Assembly (NCBI RefSeq): GCF_900290235.1
Contig: NZ_OLMK01000021.1
Span: forward strand, 62,001-126,000
DNA: 64,000 nt
Reading direction: 5' to 3'
Source of the DNA: Streptomyces sp. MA5143a
Lineage (GTDB): Bacteria; Actinomycetota; Actinomycetes; Streptomycetales; Streptomycetaceae
The translations under genes and the position numbers were made by a program. Below the pieces are notes generated by a model that was given only the letters and a program-made list of their open reading frames with translations, ran no database searches and had not been told where the DNA came from. Positions 41,105 to 49,549 of the stretch are shown piece by piece (position 1 is the first letter of the stretch; every line of letters starts with the position of its first letter).

Positions 41105-43360
41105 TCACAGCGTTGCGCCTGCTCGCGCGAGCTCCACGGGCACTCCGTTGAGGACCGCGTTGCCCGACAGCGGGTCGAGGAGCGAGCCGTCGAGGAGCTG
41201 GTTGACGTTGACTCCGGGATCGAGCGCGGCGTGGCTCATCCGGGTGCCCGGCCGGTCGTGCCCCCAGCCGTGCGGAAGGCTCACCACGCCCCGGCGTACA
41301 CCGTCGGTGACCTCGGCGGGAGCGGTGACCTCTCCCCCGGCGCCCTTGATCCGTACGGCGTCCCCGTCGGTGATGTCGAGGCGTGCGGCGTCCTCGGGGT
41401 GGATGTGCAGGGTGCAGCGGTTGGTGCCGCCGGTGAGGGCGGGCACGTTGTGGAGCCAGCTGTTGTTGGACCGCAGATGGCGGCGGCCGATGAGGACGAG
41501 GCCGTCCGGGCGTTCCCCGAGGGCCGTGCGGAGCCTCGGCAGGTCGTCGGCGATCGGGCCCGGCAGCAGTTCGATCCTGCCGGTGACCGTCTTGAGCGGC
41601 TGGGGCAGCCGGGGCCGGAGGGGCCCGAGGTCGATGCCGTGCGGGTGGGCGAGCAACCGCTCCAGGTTCAGGCCGTCGGGGTCGGCGCCGAAGCCGTCGC
41701 CGTACGGGCCGAGGCGCAGCATCATGTCGAGCCGCCGTTCGGGGCCGCTCTCACCGGTGAGCAGGGCGGCCAGTTCCCCGGGGTCCCGGCCGTGGACGGG
41801 CGAGTGGGCCTCCTTGACGGCCTTGCCGAGGGTCTGGCCGATGACCAGGTCGTCCACGGCAGAGGGGTCGGCGCCGTGCATGCCCGTGGCGGCGAGGGTC
41901 AGGCGCGCGAGGATCTCGGTCTCCGGCAGGCGGCCGTCCTCCAGGGGCACGGCGGCGCGGTTGTAGCGGACCTGGTTGCGGACGGCGAACGCGTTGAACG
42001 CGAAGTCGAAGTGCGGGGCCTGCGAGGGCGGGGGCGGCGGCAGGACGACATCGGCGTGGCGGGCGGTCTCGTTGAGGTAGGGGTCGACGCTGACCATGAA
42101 GTCGAGCGAGTCGAGCGCCTTGTCGAGGCGGTCGCCGTCCGGCGCGGAGAGCACGGGGTTGGCGGCGACGACGATCAGGGCACGGACGGGGCTGCCCTCG
42201 GGTGTGGCGGTGTCGATCTCCTCGGCGAGCGCGGACAGCGGCAGTTCGCCCTTGGCCTCGGGGTGGCCGCTCACCCGGCTGTGCCAGCGGCCGAGGGCGA
42301 AGCCGCGGCCGGGTCCTGCGGGCCGGGGCGTCTTGTCCGTGGCGGAGTGCGGGAACAGGGCGCCGCCGGGCCGGTCGAGGTTGCCGGTGAGGATGTTGAG
42401 GACGTCGACCAGCCAGCTGGCGAGGGTGCCGTGCGGGACGGTGCAGCTGCCGATGCGGCCGTATACGGCGGCGGTGGGCGCGGCGGCCAGTTCACGGGCC
42501 ATGGCCCGGATCGCGCCGGCGTCCACGTCGCAGGCCCCGGCGGCGGCCTCGGGGCTGAACTCCCTTACGGCTTCGGCGAGTTCCTCGACGCCCAGGACGT
42601 TCGGGGTGAGGTCGCCGAGGTCGACGAGGTCCTCCTCGAACAGGACGTGCGCCATCGCCGCGAGGAGCAGCGCGTCCGTGCCGGGGCGGATCGCCACGTG
42701 CCGGTCGGCGAGCTTGGCGGTGCGGGTCAGCCGCGGGTCGACGACGGTGAGGGTGCCGCCGCGGGCCTTGAGCGCCTTGAGCTTGCCGGGGAAGTCCGGG
42801 GCGGTGCACAGACTGCCGTTGGACTCCAGCGGGTTGGCGCCGAGGAGCAGCAGGTGGTCGGTGCGGTCGAGGTCCGGTACGGGGATGGCGTGGGCGTCGC
42901 CGTAGAGGAGCCCGCTGGAGACGTGCTTGGGCATCTGGTCGACCGTGGAGGCGGTGAACAGGCTGCGGGTGCCGAGCCCGGCGAGGAGGACGGGCGGGTA
43001 GAGGGCACCCGCCATGGTGTGCACGTTGGGGTTGCCGAGGACGACGCCGACGGCGTGCGGGCCGTGCGCCTCGACGACCGGGCGCAGTCCGGCGGCGACG
43101 GCGTCGAAGGCCTCCGCCCAGGTGGCCTCCCGCAGTTCCCCGTCCTTGCGGACCAGCGGGGTGCGCAGCCGGTCGGGGTCGCCGTCGGCCGCGCCGAACG
43201 AGGCGCCCTTCGGACAGATAAACCCCTTGCTGAACACGTCGTCCCGGTCGCCGCGGGCCTTGGTGACCCGGGTGCCCTCGATGGTGAGGGTGAGCCCGCA
43301 GGTGGCCTCGCAGAGCGGGCAGATCCGCAGGGCGGTGCGGGAGTCGGGGGTGGTGGACAC
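41105..43360 (-). CDS. Mo/W-bisPGD oxidoreductase of the formate dehydrogenase/nitrate reductase superfamily
   Basis: The 751-residue protein has an N-terminal [4Fe-4S] site, Cys14-x2-Cys17-x3-Cys21-x27-Cys49, then molybdopterin domains and a C-terminal dinucleotide-binding domain (LIGRRHLRSNNSWLHNVP). It resembles cytoplasmic BisC/NasA-like enzymes without a Tat signal. The substrate is unknown. The start is GTG 43360 after GGGAGGACCC. No electron-transfer subunit, FdhD or chaperone gene is adjacent. An 18-bp perfect palindrome in its promoter is copy D of the shared operator. Confidence 0.9.
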   Translation of the reverse strand: MSTTPDSRTALRICPLCEATCGLTLTIEGTRVTKARGDRDDVFSKGFICPKGASFGAADGDPDRLRTPLVRKDGELREATWAEAFDAVAAGLRPVVEAHGPHAVGVVLGNPNVHTMAGALYPPVLLAGLGTRSLFTASTVDQMPKHVSSGLLYGDAHAIPVPDLDRTDHLLLLGANPLESNGSLCTAPDFPGKLKALKARGGTLTVVDPRLTRTAKLADRHVAIRPGTDALLLAAMAHVLFEEDLVDLGDLTPNVLGVEELAEAVREFSPEAAAGACDVDAGAIRAMARELAAAPTAAVYGRIGSCTVPHGTLASWLVDVLNILTGNLDRPGGALFPHSATDKTPRPAGPGRGFALGRWHSRVSGHPEAKGELPLSALAEEIDTATPEGSPVRALIVVAANPVLSAPDGDRLDKALDSLDFMVSVDPYLNETARHADVVLPPPPPSQAPHFDFAFNAFAVRNQVRYNRAAVPLEDGRLPETEILARLTLAATGMHGADPSAVDDLVIGQTLGKAVKEAHSPVHGRDPGELAALLTGESGPERRLDMMLRLGPYGDGFGADPDGLNLERLLAHPHGIDLGPLRPRLPQPLKTVTGRIELLPGPIADDLPRLRTALGERPDGLVLIGRRHLRSNNSWLHNVPALTGGTNRCTLHIHPEDAARLDITDGDAVRIKGAGGEVTAPAEVTDGVRRGVVSLPHGWGHDRPGTRMSHAALDPGVNVNQLLDGSLLDPLSGNAVLNGVPVELARAGATL

Positions 43361-43435
43361 GGGTCCTCCCGGAGGGCGACGGCGTTGACGCTCGGACGGG
43401 CGCCGCGCGCATGGAGGGCGCGGCGCCGCAGCAGA

Positions 43436-43453
43436 GCATACCGACCGGTATGC
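43436..43453. promoter_or_regulatory. perfect 18-bp palindrome, copy D of the CATACCGACCGGT family
   Basis: GCATACCGACCGGTATGC has perfect 8-bp arms around AC. It shares the 13-mer CATACCGACCGGT with copies A and B. It lies 76-93 bp before the Mo oxidoreductase start and between it and the TetR gene on the same strand. Confidence 0.75.
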
Positions 43454-43526
43454 ATCTGCGGGAGGGGCGAACCGGCGGGTGCGGTGCGGGACCTTGGGAA
43501 CACCCCCTGGCTCGGGGCGGATCGGA

Positions 43527-44144
43527 TCAGTCCAGGACGCGCGCGAGATAGGCCCGCAGCAGCTGCCGCATCTCCTCGATGATCCGCGGGTCCCCCTCGG
43601 GGGAGACCCGGAAGGAGAGGTGGACGAGGGTGTCGGCGGTCTCGACGGCGATGAGGAAGATGCGGCGCAGGTCCTCGTCGGGGGTGCGGCCGATGTAGTC
43701 GGAGAGCAGCTCGGAGAGGCGGTCGGCGACGCGGGTGTTGGGTTCCTGACGGCTGCCGCCGACGGGGATCTGGTTGCCGAAGTCGATGAGGGCGAAGCCG
43801 GGGGCGTGGCGCTTCATGTCGAGGTACTCGTCGAGGACGGCGTCCATGGCGGTGCGCCAGTCCCGGCCGCCGGTGCCCTCCAGCCGGCGTCCGACGCGTT
43901 CGGTGAAGCGGGCGAGGTTGCGTTCGGCGAGGGCGTCGGCCATCGCGCGCTTGTTGCCGAAGAAGCGGTAGACGGAGCCGATGGGCACACCCGCGCGCAG
44001 TGCCACGGCACGGGTGCTCAGCGCGTCGTAGCCCACCTCGTCGAGGAGGTCGGCGCAGGCGTCGAGGATCCTGGTCAGTCGTTCGGCACTGCGCCGCTGC
44101 ACGGGTGCGCGGCGCAAGGAGGTCGCCTGGGACACGGGCTTCAT
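43527..44144 (-). CDS. TetR-family regulator
   Basis: The 205-residue protein has a TetR HTH (TRAVALRAGVPIGSVYRFFG) and a TetR_C-like core (YLDMKRHAPGFALIDFGNQI). ATG 44144 follows GAAAGG. It precedes the Mo oxidoreductase on the same strand, with a 166-bp gap that contains palindrome copy D, so it may regulate that gene. A different palindrome, GGTAC-N5-GTACC, lies in its own upstream region. It is therefore uncertain which site it reads. Confidence 0.87.
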   Translation of the reverse strand: MKPVSQATSLRRAPVQRRSAERLTRILDACADLLDEVGYDALSTRAVALRAGVPIGSVYRFFGNKRAMADALAERNLARFTERVGRRLEGTGGRDWRTAMDAVLDEYLDMKRHAPGFALIDFGNQIPVGGSRQEPNTRVADRLSELLSDYIGRTPDEDLRRIFLIAVETADTLVHLSFRVSPEGDPRIIEEMRQLLRAYLARVLD

Positions 44145-44448
44145 GATGCCTTTCCGCCGAGGTCCGATGAGCTTCCGGATACAGGTACGGCCGGTACCGC
44201 CACTCCCGCTCAGCGGTCGAACGCGGCGGACGACGAACATCCGCACGTCCGGGCCCTGCCGGGAGCGTAGAGCACCGCACTGACAAGACGGATCCACCTC
44301 GGGTCCGGTTCTCCGCCGCGGCCCGATGGCACCCGATGTGGCGACACGGGGGCCGCCGCTTGCCTCGATCCGGCCATCGGCCCCCTTGCGCCCGCCTGGT
44401 CCGAATCCTACGGTGATGCATAGGAATCAGGAGCGCGAGGGAGCGATC
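44145..44448. promoter_or_regulatory. 304-bp divergent promoter region of TetR and hmgA
   Basis: No gene is seen. GGTACGGCCGGTACC (44184-44198) has 5-bp inverted arms 40 bp before the TetR start and may be its autoregulatory site. The hmgA side shows CCTACGGTGATGCATAGG, but no strong -35/-10 pair was recognised. Confidence 0.5.
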
Positions 44449-45774
44449 ATGAGCGGGGACGCGAGGAAGACCGCCGAGGGGCTGGAGTACCTCTCCGGTT
44501 TCGGCAACGAGCACGCCTCGGAGGCGGTCCCGGGCGCGCTGCCCGAGGGCCGCAACTCGCCCCAGCGCGCCCCGCTCGGCCTGTACGCGGAGCAGCTCAG
44601 CGGCACCGCCTTCACCGAGCCGCGGGCGCACAACCGCCGCTCCTGGCTCTACCGTGTCCGCCCGTCGGCCGCGCACCCGGCCTTCACCCGCGCGGACAAC
44701 GGCACGCTGCGCACGGCCCCCTTCACCGAGACCGTCCCCGACCCCAACCGGCTGCGCTGGAACCCCCTGCCGGAGCCCCCGGCGGGCACGGACTTCCTCG
44801 CCGGCCTGTGGACGCTCGGCGGGAACGGCGACGCGGCCCAGCGCGCCGGCATGGCCGTGCACCTGTACCACGCCACGTCCTCGATGGAGCGGGTCTTCAG
44901 CGACGCCGACGGCGAGCTGCTGATCGTCCCGGAGCGCGGCGGCCTGCTCCTGCGCACCGAGTTCGGTCTGCTCCACGCGGAGCCCGGCGAGGTCGCCCTC
45001 GTCCCGCGCGGGGTCCGCTTCCGGGTCGAGCTCCTCGACGCCACCGCCCGCGGCTACGTCTGCGAGAACTACGGCGCCCCCTTCCGGCTGCCCGACCTCG
45101 GCCCGATCGGCGCCAACGGCCTGGCGAACCCCCGTGACTTCCGGGCGCCGGTGGCGGCGTACGAGGACGTGGAGGGCCCGGTGGAGGTGGTCAACAAGTT
45201 CTGCGGGAACCTCTGGACGGCCACCTACGACCACTCACCGCTCGACGTGGTCGCCTGGCACGGAAACCACACGCCGTACGTCTACGACCTGCGCCGGTTC
45301 AACGTCATAGGCTCGATCTCGTACGACCACCCGGACCCGTCGATCTTCACCGTCCTGACCTCGCCCTCGGACACCCCGGGGCTGGCCGGTGTGGACTTCG
45401 TGGTGTTCGCGCCGCGCTGGCTGGTGGGCGAGGACACCTTCCGGCCGCCGTACTTCCACCGGAACGTGATGAGCGAGTACATGGGCCTCATCGAGGGCGC
45501 GTACGACGCGAAGACGGCCGGAGAAGGGGGTTTCGTGCCCGGGGGCGGCTCCCTGCACACGATGATGTCCGCGCACGGCCCCGACCGGGAGACCTTCGAC
45601 CGGGCGAGCGCCGCCGAGCTGGCGCCGCAGAAGGTCGACGACGGGCTCGCCTTCATGTTCGAGACGCGGTGGCCGATCCTGACCACCGCGCAGGCGGCCG
45701 GGGCGGACCACCTCCAGCAGGGGTACGACGAGGTGTGGTCGGGCCTCCAGCGTCACTTCGGTCCGTTGCGCTGA
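44449..45774 (+). CDS. hmgA: homogentisate 1,2-dioxygenase
   Basis: The 441-residue cupin enzyme opens the ring of homogentisate to maleylacetoacetate in tyrosine and phenylalanine catabolism. It starts [20 protein letters not shown], the family N-terminus. The Fe ligands are the His and Glu of [14 protein letters not shown] (H-x5-E) and the His in [11 protein letters not shown] 44449 follows GAGGGAG. A HutC-type GntR gene follows 28 bp downstream. The other genes of the pathway are not in this window. Confidence 0.96.
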   Translation: MSGDARKTAEGLEYLSGFGNEHASEAVPGALPEGRNSPQRAPLGLYAEQLSGTAFTEPRAHNRRSWLYRVRPSAAHPAFTRADNGTLRTAPFTETVPDPNRLRWNPLPEPPAGTDFLAGLWTLGGNGDAAQRAGMAVHLYHATSSMERVFSDADGELLIVPERGGLLLRTEFGLLHAEPGEVALVPRGVRFRVELLDATARGYVCENYGAPFRLPDLGPIGANGLANPRDFRAPVAAYEDVEGPVEVVNKFCGNLWTATYDHSPLDVVAWHGNHTPYVYDLRRFNVIGSISYDHPDPSIFTVLTSPSDTPGLAGVDFVVFAPRWLVGEDTFRPPYFHRNVMSEYMGLIEGAYDAKTAGEGGFVPGGGSLHTMMSAHGPDRETFDRASAAELAPQKVDDGLAFMFETRWPILTTAQAAGADHLQQGYDEVWSGLQRHFGPLR

Positions 45775-45802
45775 ACGCGCCGGGCCGGGTACGGATAGCG
45801 TC

Positions 45803-46552
45803 GTGACCTCCTTCGCCCCGGACTCGATCGTCCTGAACCGCAAGCTGCCTCTCTGGTATCAGGTCTCGCAGTCCCTGCGCGCCTCGATACTGGGCCGGTC
45901 GCCCCACGATCCGCTGCGCCTGCCCACCGAGGAGCAGCTGGCCGGGCACTACGGGGTGAGCGTGCTGACCATGCGGCAGGCGCTGAAGGAGCTGGAGGAC
46001 GAGGGGCTGATCAGCCGGCACCGGCGGCGCGGCACGTTCATCGAGCCGGGCGCACAACGGGGCACGCCCGTGCGGTTGCTCGGCTCGGTGGACGCGATCG
46101 TGGCCCAGCAGTCCGGTATGACGACCGAGCTGCTGGACCAGGGCAGCACCCCCCTGTCGGGTGAACTCTCGGACTACTTCCCCGACTTGACGGAGGTGGC
46201 CACGTACCACCGGCTACGCGGCGACGAACGGACGGGGGAACCCACCAACCACGCCCGCAACTACGTCCGCCCCGAGCTGGCCGAACGCATCGACCGTGAG
46301 GACCTGCTGCGCTGGCCGATGACCAAGGTGCTCCGGGACGCCGTCGGCGTGGCCATCGGCCGGATCACCGACACCGTCGAGGCGCGCCTCGCGGACCCGG
46401 AGACCGCCCGCCTGCTCCAGATCCCCCTGCTCAGCCCGATCCTGCACTACACGGGCGTCACCTACGACGAGTCGGGCCGCGTCCTGGACGTCGCGGTCAT
46501 CCACTACCGCGGCGACCGCTTCTCCTTCACGGTCACCCTCGACGCCCACTGA
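45803..46552 (+). CDS. GntR-family regulator, HutC/UTRA type
   Basis: The 249-residue protein has an N-terminal winged helix (LPTEEQLAGHYGVSVLTMRQ then ALKELEDEGLISRHRRRGTF) and a C-terminal UTRA domain (VLDVAVIHYRGDRFSFTVTL). The start is GTG 45803. It lies just after hmgA on the same strand, so it may respond to a tyrosine-pathway intermediate such as homogentisate; that is inference from position. It is followed after 12 bp by the Type ISP-like gene. Confidence 0.9.
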   Translation: MTSFAPDSIVLNRKLPLWYQVSQSLRASILGRSPHDPLRLPTEEQLAGHYGVSVLTMRQALKELEDEGLISRHRRRGTFIEPGAQRGTPVRLLGSVDAIVAQQSGMTTELLDQGSTPLSGELSDYFPDLTEVATYHRLRGDERTGEPTNHARNYVRPELAERIDREDLLRWPMTKVLRDAVGVAIGRITDTVEARLADPETARLLQIPLLSPILHYTGVTYDESGRVLDVAVIHYRGDRFSFTVTLDAH

Positions 46553-46564
46553 CGAGGTCGTACG

Positions 46565-47758
46565 ATGCCCAGCGTGACGCACGACGACGCTCCGCTCCTG
46601 GCGGACCTCATGCCGTGGTCCGTCGCACCGCCACGGCTGGGCCGGGGGTGGCCGGCGGCGCCCGACGCGGCCTCCCTGAGGGCCCGCTGGGACGCGCTGA
46701 TGAAGGCGGAGGGCCCGGACCGCGAGGCCCTGTTCGGCCCCACCCGCTCCCGCACCCTCATGTCCGCCGTCCCGGGACTGCCGGGCCGGACCGGCGGCAC
46801 CGGCCGGCTGGTCCGCGAGTCGGGCCCCTGTCCCGAGCCGGTACGGGTCCTCGCCGCGCCCTTCGACGAGCAGTGGCTCGTCCCCGACCACCGCCTGATC
46901 GACGCGGCCCGCCCCGAGCTGTGGCGGGTCGCGGACGAGCACCAGGTGTTCGTGGTGGAGCAGACGCCCGCCCCCGAACCGTCCGGGCCGCCGCTCCTCG
47001 CCACGGCGGTCCTGCCGCTGACTCCCGCGCACGGTCCGCGCGCCGGCCGGGTCCGCCCCCTGTTCCGGCGGCCCGGCGGCCGGGAACCGAACCTGGCACC
47101 CGGTCTCACGGAGTTCCTCGCCGACCGCGTCGGCGCCGACCGCGCCGACCCCCTGGACGTCCTCGGCTGGGTCCTGGCGACCGCGCGTCCGGGCCCCGGG
47201 GGCATCGAGGTCCCGCTCACCGCGGACCCCGAGACCTGGTCCCGTGGCGTCGCGCTGGGCCGCCGCGTCCTCTGGCTGATGCGCCGCGACGGCGACCGCC
47301 CCAAGCTCCCCGGCGGCCGGCGCCCCTACGTCCGCGCCCCGCTCCCGGCCCGCCCGGCGGAGCTGCGCTACGACCCCGACGAGGAGGCGCTCCTCCTCGA
47401 CGAGGGCCGCGTCTCACCGGTGCCCGCCGGGGCCTGGGACTTCCACGTCGGCGGTGTCCGCGTCCTCGACGCGTGGTTCGCCCGCCGCACCGAGCCCGCG
47501 GAACCGGGCACCCTGGAGGCCGTACGCCCCGCGACCTGGCCCCAGAGCTGGACGTCGGAGCTCCTGGAGCTGATCACGGTCCTGGCGCTGCTCGCCGAAC
47601 TGCGCCCGGAGCAGGACGGGTTGACGGTGAAGGACCACCTCACGACGGAGGACCTGCACACGGCGGGCGTCCTCCCCGTCGTGGAGTCGGCGCGCAGGCC
47701 GGCCTCGGTGCTGGACCACGACGAGGAGGGCCCGGAGGGCCAGTTCACCCTGCTGTGA
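46565..47758 (+). CDS. stand-alone Type ISP restriction-modification C-terminal specificity-like protein
   Basis: The 397-residue protein resembles the C-terminal target-recognition domain of Type ISP restriction-modification enzymes. Landmarks are FDEQWLVPDHRLIDAARPEL followed by WRVADEHQVFVV, and later VPAGAWDFHVGGVRVLDAWF, comparable to the WDFxIGGYxVxxKWL block of that domain. No helicase, nuclease or methyltransferase motif (DPPY/NPPY, FxGxG) is present in it or its neighbours. It is therefore an orphan domain, perhaps repurposed. Its start is 12 bp after the GntR stop. The assignment rests on pattern memory and needs a profile search. Confidence 0.65.
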   Translation: MPSVTHDDAPLLADLMPWSVAPPRLGRGWPAAPDAASLRARWDALMKAEGPDREALFGPTRSRTLMSAVPGLPGRTGGTGRLVRESGPCPEPVRVLAAPFDEQWLVPDHRLIDAARPELWRVADEHQVFVVEQTPAPEPSGPPLLATAVLPLTPAHGPRAGRVRPLFRRPGGREPNLAPGLTEFLADRVGADRADPLDVLGWVLATARPGPGGIEVPLTADPETWSRGVALGRRVLWLMRRDGDRPKLPGGRRPYVRAPLPARPAELRYDPDEEALLLDEGRVSPVPAGAWDFHVGGVRVLDAWFARRTEPAEPGTLEAVRPATWPQSWTSELLELITVLALLAELRPEQDGLTVKDHLTTEDLHTAGVLPVVESARRPASVLDHDEEGPEGQFTLL

Positions 47759-47782
47759 GCGGCCCCGCCGACCGGCACGGTG

Positions 47783-48490
47783 TCAGGGTGCGAACGAGTC
47801 CAGCACCCTGTCCAGCATCCAGTCGAAGACGGCCTCCAGGTCGATCGGCCCCGCGTCCTCCGTGAACGCCGCCGCCATCCGCGGATACGCCCCGGAAGCG
47901 ATCTGCCCGCCCAGGTACGCGATCCGCACCTGGTTCTCCTGCTCCTCGGACCACGGCAGCGCGCGCGTCCGCTCCGCCGTCGCCAGCTCGTTCGCGACGT
48001 AGGTCGTCACACACCCGTTGAGCAGCGCCAGGAGCTGGAGCTTCGTGCCGTACGGCGCGTCGAGCGGGTCCATGCAGGCCAGGCAGTGCTCCAGGAACCG
48101 CAGCGCGTTCGGGCTGAACCCGTACACCGGTGACATCAGCCGCGGCAGCCACGGATGCCGGCGCATCAGCTCCCGGGTCTGGTGCGCCACCCGGCGCAGG
48201 TCGGCCCGCCAGTCCCCGCTCGGCTCCCACAGCTCGTGCTCACCGCCGACGGCGTCGACCATCAGCTCGTGCAGGTCCTCCTTGCGCGGCACGTAGTTGT
48301 AGAGCGACATGGTGCCGCAGCCCAGCTCGGCCGCGACATGCCGCATCGACACGGCGTCGAGCCCGCCCTCGTCGGCGAGCCGCACCGCCGCCGCCGCGAT
48401 GTCCGCCCGGCTGAACGCGGGTCGCGGGCCGCGGCCGGTGCGCTCGGCGCGCGCCCAGATCACTTGGGGTACCGCCGGTCGGCCAGCCAT
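47783..48490 (-). CDS. TetR-family regulator of the adjacent ABC exporter
   Basis: The 235-residue protein has a TetR HTH (MRHVAAELGCGTMSLYNYVP) and a TetR_C class II type C-terminal domain with Cys and Tyr residues along the core helices. It is divergent from the ABC transporter with 63 bp between the starts. Two 19-bp palindromes, one in the gap and one inside the first codons of the ATPase gene, are its probable operators. It would be released by a substrate of the exporter. Confidence 0.88.
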   Translation of the reverse strand: MAGRPAVPQVIWARAERTGRGPRPAFSRADIAAAAVRLADEGGLDAVSMRHVAAELGCGTMSLYNYVPRKEDLHELMVDAVGGEHELWEPSGDWRADLRRVAHQTRELMRRHPWLPRLMSPVYGFSPNALRFLEHCLACMDPLDAPYGTKLQLLALLNGCVTTYVANELATAERTRALPWSEEQENQVRIAYLGGQIASGAYPRMAAAFTEDAGPIDLEAVFDWMLDRVLDSFAP

Positions 48491-48517
48491 CGATCATCAC
48501 CTCGGCCACCATCCTAG

Positions 48518-48536
48518 TTACGTACAGCGTGCGTAG
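48518..48536. promoter_or_regulatory. 19-bp operator-like palindrome 1 (TetR/ABC gap)
   Basis: TTACGTACAGCGTGCGTAG has inverted arms TTACGTAC and GTGCGTAG (6 of 8 paired) around AGC. It covers the -35 area of the ABC operon and the start region of the TetR promoter. Confidence 0.7.
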
Positions 48537-48541
48537 TGCGC

Positions 48542-48547
48542 TATGGT
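48542..48547 (+). promoter_or_regulatory. -10 element TATGGT implying a leaderless ABC transcript
   Basis: TATGGT ends seven bases before ATG 48554, so the message would start at the initiation codon. No ribosome site is present, in agreement. Confidence 0.55.
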
Positions 48548-48553
48548 CGACCC

Positions 48554-49549
48554 ATGACTTCTACGTACGCTGTACTTAGTGAAGGTCTGGAGAAGCGTTT
48601 CGGGGAGGTCCGCGCCGTCCGCGGCCTGGATCTGGCCGTGGCCCGGGGCTCGGTGGTCGGGATGCTCGGCCCGAACGGGGCGGGCAAGACCACCACCGTA
48701 CGGCTGCTGGCGACGCTGCTGCGGCCGGACGCCGGTTCGGCGCGGATCGCGGGGCACGACCTCGCACGGGAGCCGCAGGCCGTGCGGCGGGCGATCGGGG
48801 TGACCGGGCAGTACGCGTCGGTGGACGGGGACCTCACGGGACGCCAGAACCTGCGGCTGTTCGCGCGGCTGCACCGCGTCCGCGGCACCGCCGCGCGCGC
48901 CGGTGAACTCCTCGACCGCTTCGGTCTGGCCGAGGCCGCCGACCGGCCCGTCTCCACGTACTCGGGCGGGATGCGGCGGCGGCTGGACCTGGCGGCGAGC
49001 CTGATACGGCACCCGGCGGTGCTCTTCCTCGACGAGCCGACCACGGGGCTCGATCCGGTCAGCCGCAACCAGATCTGGGACGCCGTGGGCGCCCTCAAGG
49101 CGGAGGGGACGACCGTGCTGCTGACGACGCAGTACCTGGAGGAGGCCGACCGGCTCGCCGACCAGGTGGTGTTGATGGACCGGGGGCGGATCGCGCACAG
49201 CGGCTCGCCGCCCCAGCTGAAGGCGCTCATCGGGTCGTACGCGGAGGTGGTCGTCGCGCACGCCGACGCGATGGTCGCGGCGGCGGGCGTCCTCGACCAG
49301 CTCACGGGGGCCGAGCCGTCGTTCGACCACGACCGGCACGCGGTCGGCGCGGTCTGTCTCGACCCGACGCTGACGCTGCCCCGTCTCGTCCGCGAACTCG
49401 ACGCGGCCGGGGTGCCGTTGCTGGACGCGAGCCTGCGCCCGCCGACCCTCGACGACGTGTTCCTCCGCCTCACCGAGACACCCGCGACCGCGCTCTCCGA
49501 CCACTCCGACCACTCCGACCACTCCGACGTCAAGGAGCGTGCCGCATGA
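48554..49549 (+). CDS. ABC exporter ATP-binding subunit (DrrA type)
   Basis: The 331-residue ATPase has Walker A GPNGAGKTTT, signature YSGGMRRRLDLAAS and Walker B AVLFLDEPTTGLDP, plus the C-terminal extension seen in DrrA-type drug exporters. Codons 3-9 (ACTTCTACGTACGCT...) contain the second TetR operator, an unusual case of a regulatory site shaping the protein start MTSTYAVLSE. Near the C-terminus a 9-bp unit GACCACTCC is repeated three times (49499-49525), encoding Asp-His-Ser triplets. The stop overlaps the permease start (ATGA). Confidence 0.92.
   Translation: MTSTYAVLSEGLEKRFGEVRAVRGLDLAVARGSVVGMLGPNGAGKTTTVRLLATLLRPDAGSARIAGHDLAREPQAVRRAIGVTGQYASVDGDLTGRQNLRLFARLHRVRGTAARAGELLDRFGLAEAADRPVSTYSGGMRRRLDLAASLIRHPAVLFLDEPTTGLDPVSRNQIWDAVGALKAEGTTVLLTTQYLEEADRLADQVVLMDRGRIAHSGSPPQLKALIGSYAEVVVAHADAMVAAAGVLDQLTGAEPSFDHDRHAVGAVCLDPTLTLPRLVRELDAAGVPLLDASLRPPTLDDVFLRLTETPATALSDHSDHSDHSDVKERAA
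48561..48579. promoter_or_regulatory. 19-bp operator-like palindrome 2, inside the ABC ATPase coding start
   Basis: CTACGTACGCTGTACTTAG has arms CTACGTAC and GTACTTAG (7 of 8 paired). Its complement shares GTACAGCGTnCGTAG with palindrome 1, so the two sites are the same motif in opposite orientation, 24 bp apart. Confidence 0.72.

Noticed and set aside
44449..46552. A complete tyrosine catabolic operon
   Set aside because: Only hmgA and a HutC-type regulator are present; fumarylacetoacetase, maleylacetoacetate isomerase and HPPD genes are not in the window.
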